Part shown: positions 43,122-53,291 of the stretch, in pieces
How the letters are laid out: each line of letters begins with the position of its first letter
Numbering within the stretch: the first letter of the stretch is position 1
Assembly (NCBI GenBank): GCA_022496185.1
Contig: WTXG01000079.1
Span: 62,001-126,000 of the forward strand
From: Multifurca ochricompacta
Taxonomy: Eukaryota > Basidiomycota > Agaricomycetes > Russulales > Russulaceae
Length of the DNA: 64,000 nt
Direction of reading: 5' to 3'
Translations under genes and position numbers: made by a program
Notes under the pieces: model-generated
Seen by the model: the letters and a program-made list of their open reading frames with translations, nothing else
Told to the model about the DNA's origin: nothing
The model's database searches: none

Positions 43122-44801
43122 TCATTCCAGCACTAGTCCAAATCCAGTTACCATGTGATCAAAAGATGATCTGGGCAGAGACTTTGTGAGGCCATCTGCC
43201 AGCATCTCTCCAGTGGGAGTTTGCACCAAGTCAATCTGGTGTGATTCTACATACTCCCTAATGGCATGGTACTTTATTGGTATGTGCTTTGATCGCCTTC
43301 CTGTGACAGGGTTTAATGCAAGATCTACTGCACCCTTATTGTCACAGTGCAGTTGTATGGGTGAAGTAACTTCATATCCCAACTCCTGCATGAATGTCCT
43401 ATACCACACTGCCTGATTTGAAGCCTCTGCTAGGCTCATATACTCGGCTTCAGTGGTGGACTGTGCTACTGTCTTCTGTTTCCTGGAACACCAACTAATG
43501 GCTCCATTGGCAAGGAAGAAGACATAGCCTGAGGTGGAGTGGCGGTCCTCTTGATCTCCCCATGAGGAGTCCGCAAAGCCATGAAGGCCTACTTCACCAT
43601 TCCCTCCAGAATAGCGCAACTTGTAGTCTTTTGTAGCATTTAGATAGGCTAAGACATACTTTGCTAGTCGCATGTGCTGCTGGGAAGGGTTGGAAGCAAA
43701 TTGGCTAAGGTGTGCAACAGCGAAACTAATGTCAGGTCTGCTTCCAATCTGCACCCAAAGCAGAGACCCCATTAACTGCTGATACCTCTTAATTTCAGAG
43801 GTAGATGCCTGGTCTTCAAACTTGACCAAATGAACATCCACGCCAGAGGGTAGAGGAGTATATACTGGGTTGGAATCCCCCATTCCAAACCTCTCAACTA
43901 TTGAAGATACATAGGCAGTCTGGTCAATATCCAGTGTCTTGTTAGGACGATCCCTGGTGATGTTAACTCCAAGGTAAGACTGGATTTCGCCAAGATCGGT
44001 CATCTCATATCGGCTAGATAGAGAGTCCTTCAGCCATTGTATCTTCTTAGTGGAGGACCCAAGTATAGTGATGTCATCAACATATAAAATGACGAAAAGT
44101 GAACCATCCCCCTCTTGGTGATGATACACATATACTCCTGCATCAGAGTACGTCCGAGTAAAGCTCAGTTCATTGAGAACTGCATGGAATTGCAAGTTCC
44201 ATGCTCGGGAAGCTTGTTTGAGGCCATACAGAGCCTTCTGTAGCCTACAAACTTTGGACTCTTGTCCAGCAACGACGAAACCAACGGGTTGCTCCATGTA
44301 AATCTCCTCATCCAGATCGCCATGTAGGAATGCCGATTTGACATCCATTTGGTGGATTTCCCAATCCTCAAGCGTGGCCAACGCTAATAATAGTCTAAGA
44401 GACTCAAATCTGGCTACTGGGGAGAAGGTTTCATCGAAGTCCACCCCCTCTATTTGGGTGAACCCTTTTGCTACAAGCCTAGCACGAAAGCGTCCATCTG
44501 CTTTCAATTTAAAGACCCATTTGGACTTTACAGCCTTTCTACCTTCAGGAAGGTCTTCAAGGCGCCACACTTTAAGTTTTTCTAAGGCATCAATTTCATA
44601 TTGACATGCCTCAAGCCAATCACTGGCATTATCAGACTCCATTGCTTCTTTAAAAGTAAGAGGATCCCTGTAAGGCGATCCTGCAGCATTGAGTAGATCC
44701 ATCTGACCAAGTCTGGAAGAACCCTGCACAAACTCTGCATTATCCTCATTGTAGAAGCGAGGATTCAGACGACGATTGCGATTGGGACGTGCAGTATCCA
44801 A
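43122..44801 (-). CDS. Copia-3b pol: complete RT and RNase H block (open frame)
   Basis: 559 codons without a break. It opens in the linker (NRNRRLNPRFYNEDNAEF), then RT: KSKWVFKLKADGRFRARLVAKGF, VDFDETFSPVARFESLRLLLALA, MDVKSAFLHGDLDEEIYMEQP, CRLQKALYGLKQASRAWNLQF and the catalytic YVDDITILGSS (about residue 240). RNase H follows: FADSSWGDQEDRHSTSG, STTEAEYMSLAEASNQ, HCDNKGAVDLALNPVTG, KHIPIKYHAIREYVESH and LADGLTKSLPRSSFDH, ending GLVLE. It is the 3' portion of gag-pol, not a separate gene. The Met shown is just the first in the open stretch. All RT/RH active residues are present, although the upstream gag-integrase part is broken. Confidence 0.93.
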   Translation of the reverse strand: MDTARPNRNRRLNPRFYNEDNAEFVQGSSRLGQMDLLNAAGSPYRDPLTFKEAMESDNASDWLEACQYEIDALEKLKVWRLEDLPEGRKAVKSKWVFKLKADGRFRARLVAKGFTQIEGVDFDETFSPVARFESLRLLLALATLEDWEIHQMDVKSAFLHGDLDEEIYMEQPVGFVVAGQESKVCRLQKALYGLKQASRAWNLQFHAVLNELSFTRTYSDAGVYVYHHQEGDGSLFVILYVDDITILGSSTKKIQWLKDSLSSRYEMTDLGEIQSYLGVNITRDRPNKTLDIDQTAYVSSIVERFGMGDSNPVYTPLPSGVDVHLVKFEDQASTSEIKRYQQLMGSLLWVQIGSRPDISFAVAHLSQFASNPSQQHMRLAKYVLAYLNATKDYKLRYSGGNGEVGLHGFADSSWGDQEDRHSTSGYVFFLANGAISWCSRKQKTVAQSTTEAEYMSLAEASNQAVWYRTFMQELGYEVTSPIQLHCDNKGAVDLALNPVTGRRSKHIPIKYHAIREYVESHQIDLVQTPTGEMLADGLTKSLPRSSFDHMVTGFGLVLE

Positions 44802-45978
44802 GTCTAAATCTTCTTGGATTGCCCTATCTCGTCGTTCAGAGCGTGGACTTGTCCTCTGAAAGTTAGGTTGAGGAATTCTGTCAGCAATCCTTTGTGATTT
44901 TCTGATTGCACAGGTTCTTTTGGAGGGGAGGATGGTTCCATAATTGAGATGGAGGGGTCTGATATATAGTCTGAGGGTGTGTGGTGTCTACGTTACATGT
45001 GGGTGTGGTAGGCTGAGGTGGTAGTTGAGGAGGTACTATGTCCTCCTGTTCCTCTTCCAGGTCTTCCTCTGCTGAGGAGCCTCAGGAACATGTGTAGCTG
45101 CTGCTGGTGGTGGCTGGACATCGCCACCAGGTAAAGTAAATGAGCCACCTTCTCAGGTTGCTCTATAGATTATCTGCTCTGCTGTCCTTGACAGAGCGGG
45201 ATGGGAAGGATCTCTCATCAAATGTAACATCTCATGAAAAGACGAGAGACCGGATACGACTATCCCAAAGTGTATAGCCCTTAGAAGTAGGCTCATATCC
45301 GACAAAGATGGCTTCCCTGGCTTTGGGATCTAGTTTACGCCGCTTGCCCTCTGGAACATGATAATAGGCTTTGCAACCAAAGACCTTAAAATACGAGACA
45401 TCTGGTTTGTTCCCAACCAGAAGCTCAAGCGGAGTTTTCCACTTATTAGAACGGATGGGAGTTCTGTTATATATATGACATGCTGTCTCGACAGCACACT
45501 CCCAGAAGCCAAGAGACAGGCCTGCATCGTGCAGCATGCTAGTGCCTTTTTCCATAATGGTTCTGTTGAACCTCTTGGCCCTTCCATTCTGTTGTGGACT
45601 ATACGGCATCGTAAGTTTATGCTCTATGCCATAATCTTCAAGCGTTGCCTTCAGCGCCTTGTTCACATACTCGCCACCACGATCTGTATGAAGACACTTA
45701 ATTTTATGATTGAATTTATTTTCGAGTAGTGTCTTTAGTTTATTAAAAACTGGTGTGAACAGATCTTTAGACTTCATTGGAACGATTAAAGCGTATCTGC
45801 TAAAATCATCCAAGAAGGTGGCAAAGTATAGATTCCCTTGTATTGAACTGCACTGCAAGGGACCTACGAGATCACTATGAAGGATCTCAAGGGGGGCTGA
45901 TGCGCGTTTTGAAGATGGGGGAAATGGAAGACGATGGGACTTGCCCATTTCACAGCCATAACATGGCTTGTCTTCCAC
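44802..45978 (-). pseudogene. Copia-3b pol: integrase and linker
   Basis: The frame 45232-45978 begins at CYGCEMGKSHRLPFPP (CX2C of the pre-integrase region). It holds HSDLVGPLQCSSIQ, TFLDDFSRYAL, LHTDRGGEYVN and QQNGRAKRFNRT; the family has QQNGRAERF, so the catalytic Glu is Lys here and the integrase is dead. It then reaches GKRRKLDPKAREAIFVGYEP and stops at TGA in place of the CGA of FSRDVTF. The linker 44802-45231 is frameshifted with several stops. Confidence 0.9.
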
Positions 45979-46038
45979 TTGGCTATCATTAATTTGAGGC
46001 CTTTAACTGCCTCAGGAGCATATCTTTTCAGGGCTTCT

Positions 46039-46518
46039 TTAGACATATGGCCCATTCTTTGATGCCAGATTTCTAGTGAGGCAGATGCAGATGCATGGAC
46101 TACTTAGGACGTGTTTGCCTAGTACCCAATACAATTTGCCAAACTTCCATGCTTCCGCTATTATATTATCGCCATATTTAATTGTTGCCTTCTTATTATC
46201 TAAGAACACAGTTGCCCCTTTTTCTACTAGGGCACTGGCGGAGAGTATTTTATGTCCTCCAGGCATGTGGAGCACATTGCTCAATTCCAAGTCATAACCT
46301 TGATCAGTCCTGATGATCACAGTGCCAACTCCATTTGTTTTGACTACAGAGTTGTCACCTAGTGATACTTCATGGGTGTGATCAACTCTATATGTATCGA
46401 AGTCTTCAAGGTTGGGACTGAAATGAGCCGTTGCTCCACTATCAAGCATCCAATAATCTGAGTTGATGTCCAGATTATAGGTGTGTACATAAAGGCGAAT
46501 GCGAGGTGCTTCAAGCAC
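46039..46518 (-). pseudogene. Copia-3b pol: protease
   Basis: DYWMLDSGATAHFSPNLEDF (active site DSG near 46430), HTHEVSLGDNSVVKTNGVGTV, LSNVLHMPGGHKILSASALVEKG and FGKLYWVLGKHVLS. The frame then shifts; WHQRMGHMSKEALKRYAPEAVKG is read in another frame at 45990-46075. Small deletions on both sides detach it from gag and integrase. Confidence 0.9.
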
Positions 46519-46539
46519 CTCCTCTATTTTGCCACTCCA

Positions 46540-47429
46540 TTAACTACGGTGGCTATAGTATTTACTGTTGGGCCTCAGCCCTCTTCTTGTTCCCTGCCTT
46601 GCCTTTTTGGCATTTTCCAGGTCCTTCTTCTTCTTTGCACAAGCATTGGACTTGTGTCCAGGCTTTTGGCAATAGAAGCAGACCACCCCTTGTGAACCAG
46701 GGGCAGCAGCGGGAAGTGGTGATAAATTTGTAGGTTTTTTAGTTTTGACAGGTGCAGCCTTAGATAGGACTGCACTACCACTTCCTGAGGGACCTGCCAG
46801 GCGACTTTCCTCATTTAGGAACCTCTGCACAAGGTCCTGAGGAGAGAGCCTCTGGATCGCCAGAGGCCAGTATGGAGCCGGCAATGGCACTGTAGGATCA
46901 GGGAGAGCTTTCAGCAATATGAAGCTCATCTGGAGGTCATTGACCTCCATCCCATTCTCCCTAAGGGTACTCCTGGCATCCAGGACCTTTTGTAATTGGG
47001 TCCTGAATGTCTGTCCTTCATCAAGACGGAAGGACACCAGGGCAAGCCACAATTATATGTGGCCATGCTACCTACAGAGCCATAAAGCCGCTCCAACTTA
47101 TTATACTTCTCACTAAGAGAAGGATAATTGGCATCAGAGGCTACTTGGGAGTAGACCTCTTGGGTGACGTTAAGAAAGAGGAGCCCAATTAGCATTTCCT
47201 CTTCTCCCATCCATTCCCTAAGGATGGGATCAATGACTTCCTTCTGCATTTTCTCCTTTTCCTCCTTGTCCTCTGGGAGGAGGGGCATATCAGGGTAAGG
47301 CGTAAGAATGTGCCTCCTGAGCCCATTCATCCTCAAAAGGGCATTGAAGTTGGCAGACCAAACCTGCCAGTTGGAGCCATCAAGGCGCTCCATCTTGGAG
47401 GAGGGAGGGAAGACAATTGAAGACGGCAT
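46540..47429 (-). pseudogene. Copia-3b gag
   Basis: Start ATG at 47427-47429 (MPSSIVFPPSSKMERLDGSNWQVW...). The frame 46926-47429 covers the first half (EWMGEEEMLIGLLFLNV, YGSVGSMATYN). A one-base deletion near 47052 shifts it. 46540-47052 continues with ENGMEVNDLQMSFILLKALPD, RLSPQDLVQRFLNEESRLAGP and the zinc knuckle CFYCQKPGHKSNACAKKKK near 46640. A second small frame disturbance sits near 46860-46885. Confidence 0.92.
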
Positions 47430-48342
47430 TTTGAGATGTTATAAGTGTTCCTGGTTCCAAGGAGCAGTTAGAACCAGTGCCCAGGTCTCGCTTAAGAGTG
47501 CCACCCCATACTGTGGCGCTATGCTTCAGAACCTAAGAAGGTCCGCCTCTGTTGTGCGACTTCTAGGTATAGTAAAGCTGTCTAGTGCAATCTTGTAACT
47601 AGACATAAGCTCTGGTAGACTAGCCAGAGTGTCTAGTGTAAACAAGACTGGGAGTCATGTCATGGAGGAGCCAACCGCAAGTTCCATTAGAGACAAAGGG
47701 TGTATAGCCCTTCCTCTAATGCTGGTGGTGGAGTCCATGATTAAGCCCTAGATGATTGGGGCCATGACTGAGTAGATGTCTAGTCTGTCTCTGGTAGGGC
47801 ATGGTTACCCTACAAAGGCAATGAATACTTATGCCCAGAGATGAAGACTATATCTACTATGTATAGACTATAGTAGTGCAGCCTACTTGTATCGAGCCCA
47901 AGCGTCATGGGATGACTACCCATGCCTTGTTCTAGACCCTAAACTCTACCTGCAGGTCGCTAAACCTGGCTTACGGATCGAGCCAAGCATTAACTGGACT
48001 TAAAGCCACAAGCTTCTGGCTATAGGCCTACTAAAGCTATCTATGGGACGAAAACCCAGCTACAACTATGAAGTTACTAATACCTAGTGCGCACTCAAGG
48101 AGCTCAAGATGTTTCACCCGCTTAGGGTCCCTCATCATCTTTTGCAAGAACCCCGAAGGGCTAGCCAAACAGTTCAGGATGAGCAGTAAACTGCGTCATC
48201 CTGTGGGGTGTTAAGGTGCACAGACGGTAAATAAGAAAGCTCACTGGAAGAAGCTAGTGGGAAAGACTTGAAAGCTTTTGTGAGCTTGTGTGCGAAGAGC
48301 GAGTTGGGCTGTAATGAACGAAGGGAATTACAGATCAGTATG
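47430..48342 (-). other. Copia-3b untranslated leader
   Basis: About 910 bases without a frame, nearly the same as 25946-26826. CACCACCAGCATTAGAGGAA and neighbours (47690-47735) are shared with Copia-2. Confidence 0.55.
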
Positions 48343-48361
48343 AGCGGCAGGGCCCATAACC
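48343..48361 (-). other. Half-tRNA primer-binding site of Copia-3b
   Basis: GGTTATGGGCCCTGCCGC on the minus strand, adjacent to the LTR, as in Copia-3a. Confidence 0.7.
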
Positions 48362-48873
48362 TGTCAAACAATCATGCTGCTGGTTATACTGACTGTGGTT
48401 AGTAGCGGTGAGGCTAAACAAAGACAAGTACTTCAGAGGTTAGAAGAACTCTGTATTACTATCTACACACCTAAACAAAGACAAGTCTAATATAATAGGT
48501 TAGTCTATAGGTAGTGAGAGAGTAGAGTAAAGGGAACTTACACTTCAGAGGTTAGAAGAACTCTGAAGTGGAAGAGACGAAACAGACACCCTTATATACC
48601 CATAGGGGCCAGGGGAAATGGTCTGTGCGCACTGGGAATAAGTCCACAAGTGCCGGACAATAAACAGAGAGGGATAAAGGCGATTAGCCAAAGAGATATC
48701 ACATGCTTACTGCGCATTACTAAGTCCATCACTAATCAGCTGAGTAAGGTGAGAAAGAAGTGTAATAAAGATAACATAAAAAGTCCGATACTCCGAGATC
48801 TAATCTAATCTAATCTACAGCTGAAGCGAACCTTAGATGCCTGAAGCATCTCCAGACACGTCCTGTGTCAACA
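48362..48873 (-). repeat. 5' LTR of Copia-3b (512 bp)
   Basis: Same layout as the Copia-3a LTR: TATATAAGGG, hairpin CACTTCAGAG...CTCTGAAGTG, GTAAGT donor and TCTAG-type acceptor in the minus strand. Confidence 0.95.
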
Positions 48874-49785
48874 GGTGTTCTCCACAGTATAGGCATTTAT
48901 GTGTCAGTAATCCTGGACAGGTTGAAGCTTGCCATCTTTCTTTTTGATGAAGAAGAAAGGTGATGCATATGGGGACTTAGATGGGCAAATATATCCCTTT
49001 GCCAGGTGTTCTTTGAGGAACATGGTTAATGCTGTTTGTTCTGTCTGGGATAGTGGGTAAATTTTGCAATCGATTGCTGCTGGTGTTTCAGGCACAAATT
49101 CAATGGCATGATCCCATGGTCGTGCTGGTGGGAAACATTGCGACTCCTCTTCTGAGAACACCCTCCAGTGCCAGTGGTATGTCTCCAGTACTATCTCTTT
49201 AAAGGTCTTTTCCACATGCCCTTCCACTGCTTTCTGTGCTAGTTCTGATGCTTTGGTAACATAGCAGTGACCAGGGTCATCTTCTTCACTGTCCTCCACT
49301 TGTATCACCACATGTCAGGCAGCATAGTCATATCCCAATGATGTTATGATGACAGGATAGAACTCCTTGTCCATGGTTGTGTCACTCCAGTTAATCCATG
49401 GTTCAAAAGCTGCCAACCATGGATACCCTAAAATGAGGTCTTCATCCCCTAAGTTGGTGACAAGGAAGCAGATAGCTTTCATCTTCTCTCCTACTTGGAC
49501 ATTGAGATTGGTATAATGCATGATTTTTCCAGCTCAGTTGGCTGTTCCATCAATGTTCCAGATATTCTTTTCTTGGGGAAGTTCCAGCATTCCCAGGCCC
49601 ATGGTCCTTGCCATTTGTGGGCTGATAAAGTTGTTGGTGGCTCCTGAATCAATCAGGATGTCACGATCAGCTGTTTTCTGTGTAGTCTCGAAATGTACTG
49701 GTATTTTCAAAGATTTGAAGTGACTAGTATACACAGAGGTTACATGTAATGCTTGAGCCCAGGCCGATGGGGTTGAGCCAATCAA
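48874..49785 (-). pseudogene. Gypsy-4 pol: protease and RT first half
   Basis: 49534-49785: DILIDSGATNNFISPQMARTMGLG (protease active site) and QEKNIWNIDGTAN, then TGA. 49315-49521: VQVGEKMKAICFLVTNLGDEDLILGYPWLAAFEP, then TGA. 48904-49311: [78 protein letters not shown], then a stop where R-(K/H)-(L/I)-N is expected. The reading frame is continuous between the stops. It is cut at 48874 by Copia-3b and continues at 42352. Confidence 0.9.
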
Positions 49786-51293
49786 AAATCCTTTTTCATG
49801 AATGCCTTTTCTACCAGGATGGCTCGCACTTCTTCACTTTCTTTCATCATGTTTGCCCATATGTCATGGGCCTTCTCCTCTTTTGTTCACTTGTCCACTG
49901 CAGGTGGATTGTTAGAAATGGGAGTTGGGGCAGTAGTGGCCTCAGCTACAAGTGCTCCCTTCTTGGGACAATCCTGTGACATATGTCCTTGAGCTTTACA
50001 CTGAAAGCACCTCCCTTCCTTCATCAGCGTTTGCCGCTCATCTTCTGTGAGTGTGGCTCATGCTCTGGTTCTATCAGCAGATGTGTCCATGGCATTTGGG
50101 TCTCATTGAGAGGTAGGTTTGACTCCGAACACTGCCTTCCACTGGTCTCGCATCTTTCCTTTCTTGGTCTTGATCCCAAAATGTGTTTGGAAATTGAGAT
50201 AGTCTTGCTGCTGTTGTCATGCAGCATTGATCCACTGGGTCCAGTTATGGGGATGGTGAAACTGGATAATATTTTTGACAAGTGGGTTTGGAAGTCCCTG
50301 GGAAAAGAGGTCCAGGGTTGCTTCTTCATCCACATTGTATCCAGCTCTGTTGGTGGTGCTTTGAAACTTGGCAACATAGCCATCCAAATCCCCTTTTTCC
50401 ATCCAAAGGCCCTTCAACTCTTGGGCTGCCTTCTGCTTTGCCTGCCCATCAGTGTAGGCATCTTTAAATCTTTGGGCAACAACATCCCACAGTCCTTTGT
50501 TTGTAGTGGGACTTCCTCCTTCCACCTGGTTGTTTAACCATTCCAGCTGCTCCATAGTCCAGTCATCAACCAATTCCCCTCAAATTAATGAGAGAAATAA
50601 GTTGGTTCGTTGGAAGGGGTTTACAATTTGGGGAACATCATGGTTGAAGTTTCTAAAGGTTGTAAACTCCAACATGAATTTCCTACTCTGGGAGCGATCT
50701 CCTGTAAATGTCTGGGGGAGTACTCCTGAGAGCCACCCTGATGATGGGGGATTCCCAGGGGTGGTAATTGTAGGGATGGATGGGGGAGGAGGGGGAGGAG
50801 GAGCAGGAGCCAGGATCTGTGCGGCGATGGTCGACATTTTGTGTTGGGTGATGGTATGTGTGGATTGGAGAGATATCGTGGGAGTTGTCAATGCAGGGGC
50901 TCTGATCATGACAACTTCCGGTGCAACCAGGGTGGTAGCAGCTGCTAATACTGGTGTGTCTTTGCTACTTTTGTCTATGAATTCTTTGTTTTCTGAGTTG
51001 GTGACAACAGTGGGAGGGTTTTCTCTCCACGGTCCTAGTCCGAATTCAGGTGGTGCTGGTCGGGTTGTTACCCAGGAATTTTGGCTATCCAAGTATCGGA
51101 TACAATACCAAACCCTTCTTTCATTGTCATATTCTACCAGTTGGTATCTTCCATCGTGATAGACGTAGTATCCAAACTCGGTTTCAAAGTCTTTCCAAGC
51201 GGCAGAGCCAAGTACTTGTTGTGAAAGATTATTCTTGTCTCTGCATTCAATAAGTTCTTCTTTAAACAGGGTCTGACTGTGGCTGGAAGCCAT
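49786..51293 (-). pseudogene. Gypsy-4 gag
   Basis: The frame starts at the ATG 51291-51293 (MASSHSQTLFKEELIECRD), only 19 bases inside the LTR. The N-terminal segment has WKDFETEFGYYVYHDGRYQLVEYDNERRVWYC, then a Pro-rich linker with nine Pro residues in a row-like run (about 50790-50815). Capsid: FTGDRSQSRKFMLEFTTFRNF, TGA at 50580-50582, TMEQLEWLNNQVEGG, GDLDGYVAKFQSTTNRAGY and LDLFSQGLPNPLVKNI. Further TGA codons (50217) and DPNAMDTSADRTRA follow. The CCHC knuckle GRCFQCKAQGHMSQDCP is near 49970-50020. Remarkably colinear: most breaks are single nonsense changes. Confidence 0.9.
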
Positions 51294-51299
51294 GATGAG

Positions 51300-51310
51300 A
51301 GACTCAACTT
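51300..51310 (-). other. Self-priming primer-binding site of Gypsy-4
   Basis: AAGTTGAGTCT on the minus strand, two bases from the LTR. It pairs with AGACTCGACTT at the predicted RNA start in the LTR (51535-51545) with one mismatch, which is a CG to TG change in the site. Confidence 0.65.
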
Positions 51311-51312
51311 GA

Positions 51313-51907
51313 TATTACGTCTGGTGCAGGACATTCCACATGACTTGTGTGACAGCATTCGTTGATAGGCAGATAAGAAGCCAATGGGGCCTCTTGGAGT
51401 TGTAATGGAATGAGTCAAAGTCAAAGGGGCTGCTCCCTAGGATGATGTTAAGTGGACAAGTGCTGAAAGCACTGAGACAGACGAGTCAGAGATTCACAGG
51501 AGATGTCCAGAAGACAAGCACCGATGTATTCAATAAGTCGAGTCTGAGGTCTACAATGTAACTACAGTGGACTTATATACATAATCAGGTGAGCGTCTAA
51601 AGATAAGCAATCTTGGAGTCATGTGGGCCCAAATATACAAAAGTGTAGGGCGTAAAGCCAAGCTTCTGATAGGGAATTAAGTAAGTGTCCGGTCGTAAAG
51701 ATAAGAGGATAAGAAGATAAGAAGATAAGAGGTAATCATAGACAAACAGTATGTACACAAGTCCAATCAGCAGTCACGGGGATGGGAGTAATGCATGTGA
51801 GGGGTCCCAGGAGGGGGACATAATGAGGAAGTGTAATGTTTGTGGGTGAGTGGGGTCTTCGCTGGGGAGGGTAAAGAAAAGAGGGCTACTGGGCCCTGGT
51901 TGTAACA
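51313..51907 (-). repeat. 5' LTR of Gypsy-4 (595 bp)
   Basis: TATTACGTCTGG...TTGTAACA (first G mutated to A). Contains TATATAAGTC on the minus strand near 51575. Confidence 0.95.
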
Positions 51908-52332
51908 ACTGCCACTCTACCTCAGGCTATGTGTACTTCTTAGCTAATGGTGCCATATCTTGGTGTTCCAGAAAGCAGAAGACAGTAGCACAGTCCACCA
52001 CTGAAGCCGAATATATGAGCCTCTCTGAGGCTGCAAATCAGGCAGCGTGGTATAGGACTTTTATGGAGGAATTAGGGTATGAGGTATCCTCCCCTATATT
52101 ACTCCACTGTGACAACAAGGGTGCTGTAGATTTAGCATTAAACCCCATCACAGGAAGGCAGTCAAAGCACATACCTATCAAGTACCATGCCATTAGGGGG
52201 TACATAGAATCACACATGATAGAGTTAGTGTGAACCCCCACTGGCAAGATGCTGGCAGATGGCTTCACAAAGTCTCTACCAAGAGCATCCTTTGACATTA
52301 TGGTCAATGGACTTGGATTAGTGCTGGAATGA
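51908..52332 (+). pseudogene. Copia-2 pol part 3: RNase H C-terminus
   Basis: HSTSGYVYFLANGAISWCSRKQKT, STTEAEYMSLSEAANQAAW, HCDNKGAVDLALNPITG, KHIPIKYHAIRGYIESHMIELV, then a TGA in place of Arg, then PTGKMLADGFTKSLPRASFD and the natural stop after GLGLVLE. All RNase H motifs are visible. Confidence 0.92.
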
Positions 52333-52631
52333 GAGAGCTGGAATCTGGAGACTTCGTATACCAGTCTCACTTTCCCACCATGAGCATGTTCTCAACCTTG
52401 AGAGTGATGCAAGAAGTGTGTAGAGTTTCAGTTTGCATAAGCGAATCACCTTGATATGCCTCTGAACACTACACTTCTCATCAACTCATTCTTGTCAAGT
52501 TGTTGACTCATTCTCAACATTGACAACCTGAGACAAGCTCCTGGCTGGCAATATGCTCATTCAATTGTGATGGCAGTGTGCTCATCCAACTCATTTCCCA
52601 TCCATGACCAGATGCCTTCAGCATGGAGGGA
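52333..52631 (+). other. Copia-2 3' untranslated end with polypurine tract
   Basis: About 300 bases without a frame. It ends ATGGAGGGA (52623-52631), the plus-strand primer next to the LTR. Confidence 0.6.
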
Positions 52632-53141
52632 TGTTGAACACTGAATGTGTTCGGTGATGCTTCAGGCATCAGGAGATTAGATTAGCTACTTTGTGAATTA
52701 GATTAGATATCAGAGTTTCAGACTTTTTACTATATCATTATTACTTTCTTTCTCACATTCTGCAGTAGCTGACTGATGTACCTTAGTAATGGTGTACAAG
52801 CATGTGATTACCAATTGGCCAATGGCCTTTATCCCTCTTGTTTATTGTCCAGCACTTGTGGACTTATTCCCAGTGCACACAGACCATTTCCCCTGGCCCC
52901 CATGGGTATATAAGGGTGTCTGTTTTGTCTTCTACACTTCAGAGTTCTTCTAACATCTGAAGTGTAAGCCCCCTCTTTACTATCTACTTAGCTATTAGAC
53001 TAACATTCTCTATATAGAACTTTCTTTGTCTAGGTCAGTAGTATAGTTAATAGAGTTCTTCTAACATCTGAAGTAACTTTCTTTGTCTAGCCTTAAACAC
53101 TAACCTACAGTCAGTATGCTGTGCACCTTGCCTGTTCATCA
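52632..53141 (+). repeat. 3' LTR of Copia-2 (510 bp)
   Basis: Same length as 17744-18253, with scattered differences. Ends CTGTTCATCA before the CTCAG duplication. Confidence 0.93.
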
Positions 53142-53146
53142 CTCAG

Positions 53147-53291
53147 CTCAAAGACCCCAGTCTTAAGATCTTGTGTTCATTAGCCATAGACCCAGGAATC
53201 CAAGCTATCTTTCTTTGCTACACATTGTGTTGCAATTGTCTAAACACCTGAACTATTGAACTCCAGAATGACTAGGCTAACAAGCATAACA
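53147..53291 (+). repeat. 3' LTR of Gypsy-2, second part
   Basis: CTCAAAGACCCCAGTC...GCATAACA matches 4529-4673; followed by TSD CAGGG (53292-53296). Confidence 0.9.

Larger units (their letters stand above)
42358..48873 (-). mobile_element. Copia-3b: young Ty1/copia element, innermost level of the nest
   Basis: 512-bp LTRs at 42358-42869 and 48362-48873; I see one difference (G versus A near 42681/48685). TSD GGTGT at 42353-42357 and 48874-48878 restores the Gypsy-4 RT frame ([13 protein letters not shown]). Same family and layout as Copia-3a. CG is retained. Confidence 0.95.
37894..51907 (-). mobile_element. Gypsy-4: Ty3/gypsy chromovirus carrying Copia-3b
   Basis: 595-bp LTRs at 37894-38488 and 51313-51907; TSD ACTGC at 37889-37893 and 51908-51912. 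Minus-strand order: gag, protease, RT (split by Copia-3b at 42357/48874), RNase H, integrase, chromodomain, zinc-knuckle tail. CG depletion is intermediate. The frame remains largely colinear with many TGA/TAG codons at former Arg/Gln sites. Confidence 0.95.
17744..53141 (+). mobile_element. Copia-2: Ty1/copia element inside the Gypsy-2 3' LTR, itself carrying four insertions
   Basis: 510-bp LTRs at 17744-18253 and 52632-53141; TSD CTCAG at 17739-17743 and 53142-53146. Coding parts are on the plus strand at 19149-20098, 27356-30081, 37595-37893 and 51908-52332. They join in order through the TSDs of the inserted elements (a solo LTR, Copia-3a, Gypsy-3 and Gypsy-4, the last carrying Copia-3b). 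Without insertions it would be about 6 kb, normal for copia. CG is low and several Arg codons read TGA. Confidence 0.93.
4327..53291 (+). mobile_element. Gypsy-2: Ty3/gypsy chromovirus, outermost host of the nest
   Basis: Bounded by TGTTACAAAT at 4327 and CATAACA at 53291, with the 5-bp TSD CAGGG at 4322-4326 and 53292-53296. The 5' LTR is whole. The 3' LTR is split by Copia-2 into 17541-17743 and 53147-53291. Internal gag-pol is on the plus strand and is cut by a fold-back Tc1-like element, a hAT element and solo LTRs. Removing all insertions would leave an element of several kb. It is the most decayed element in the nest: I see no CG dinucleotide between 13801 and 14940. Confidence 0.9.
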
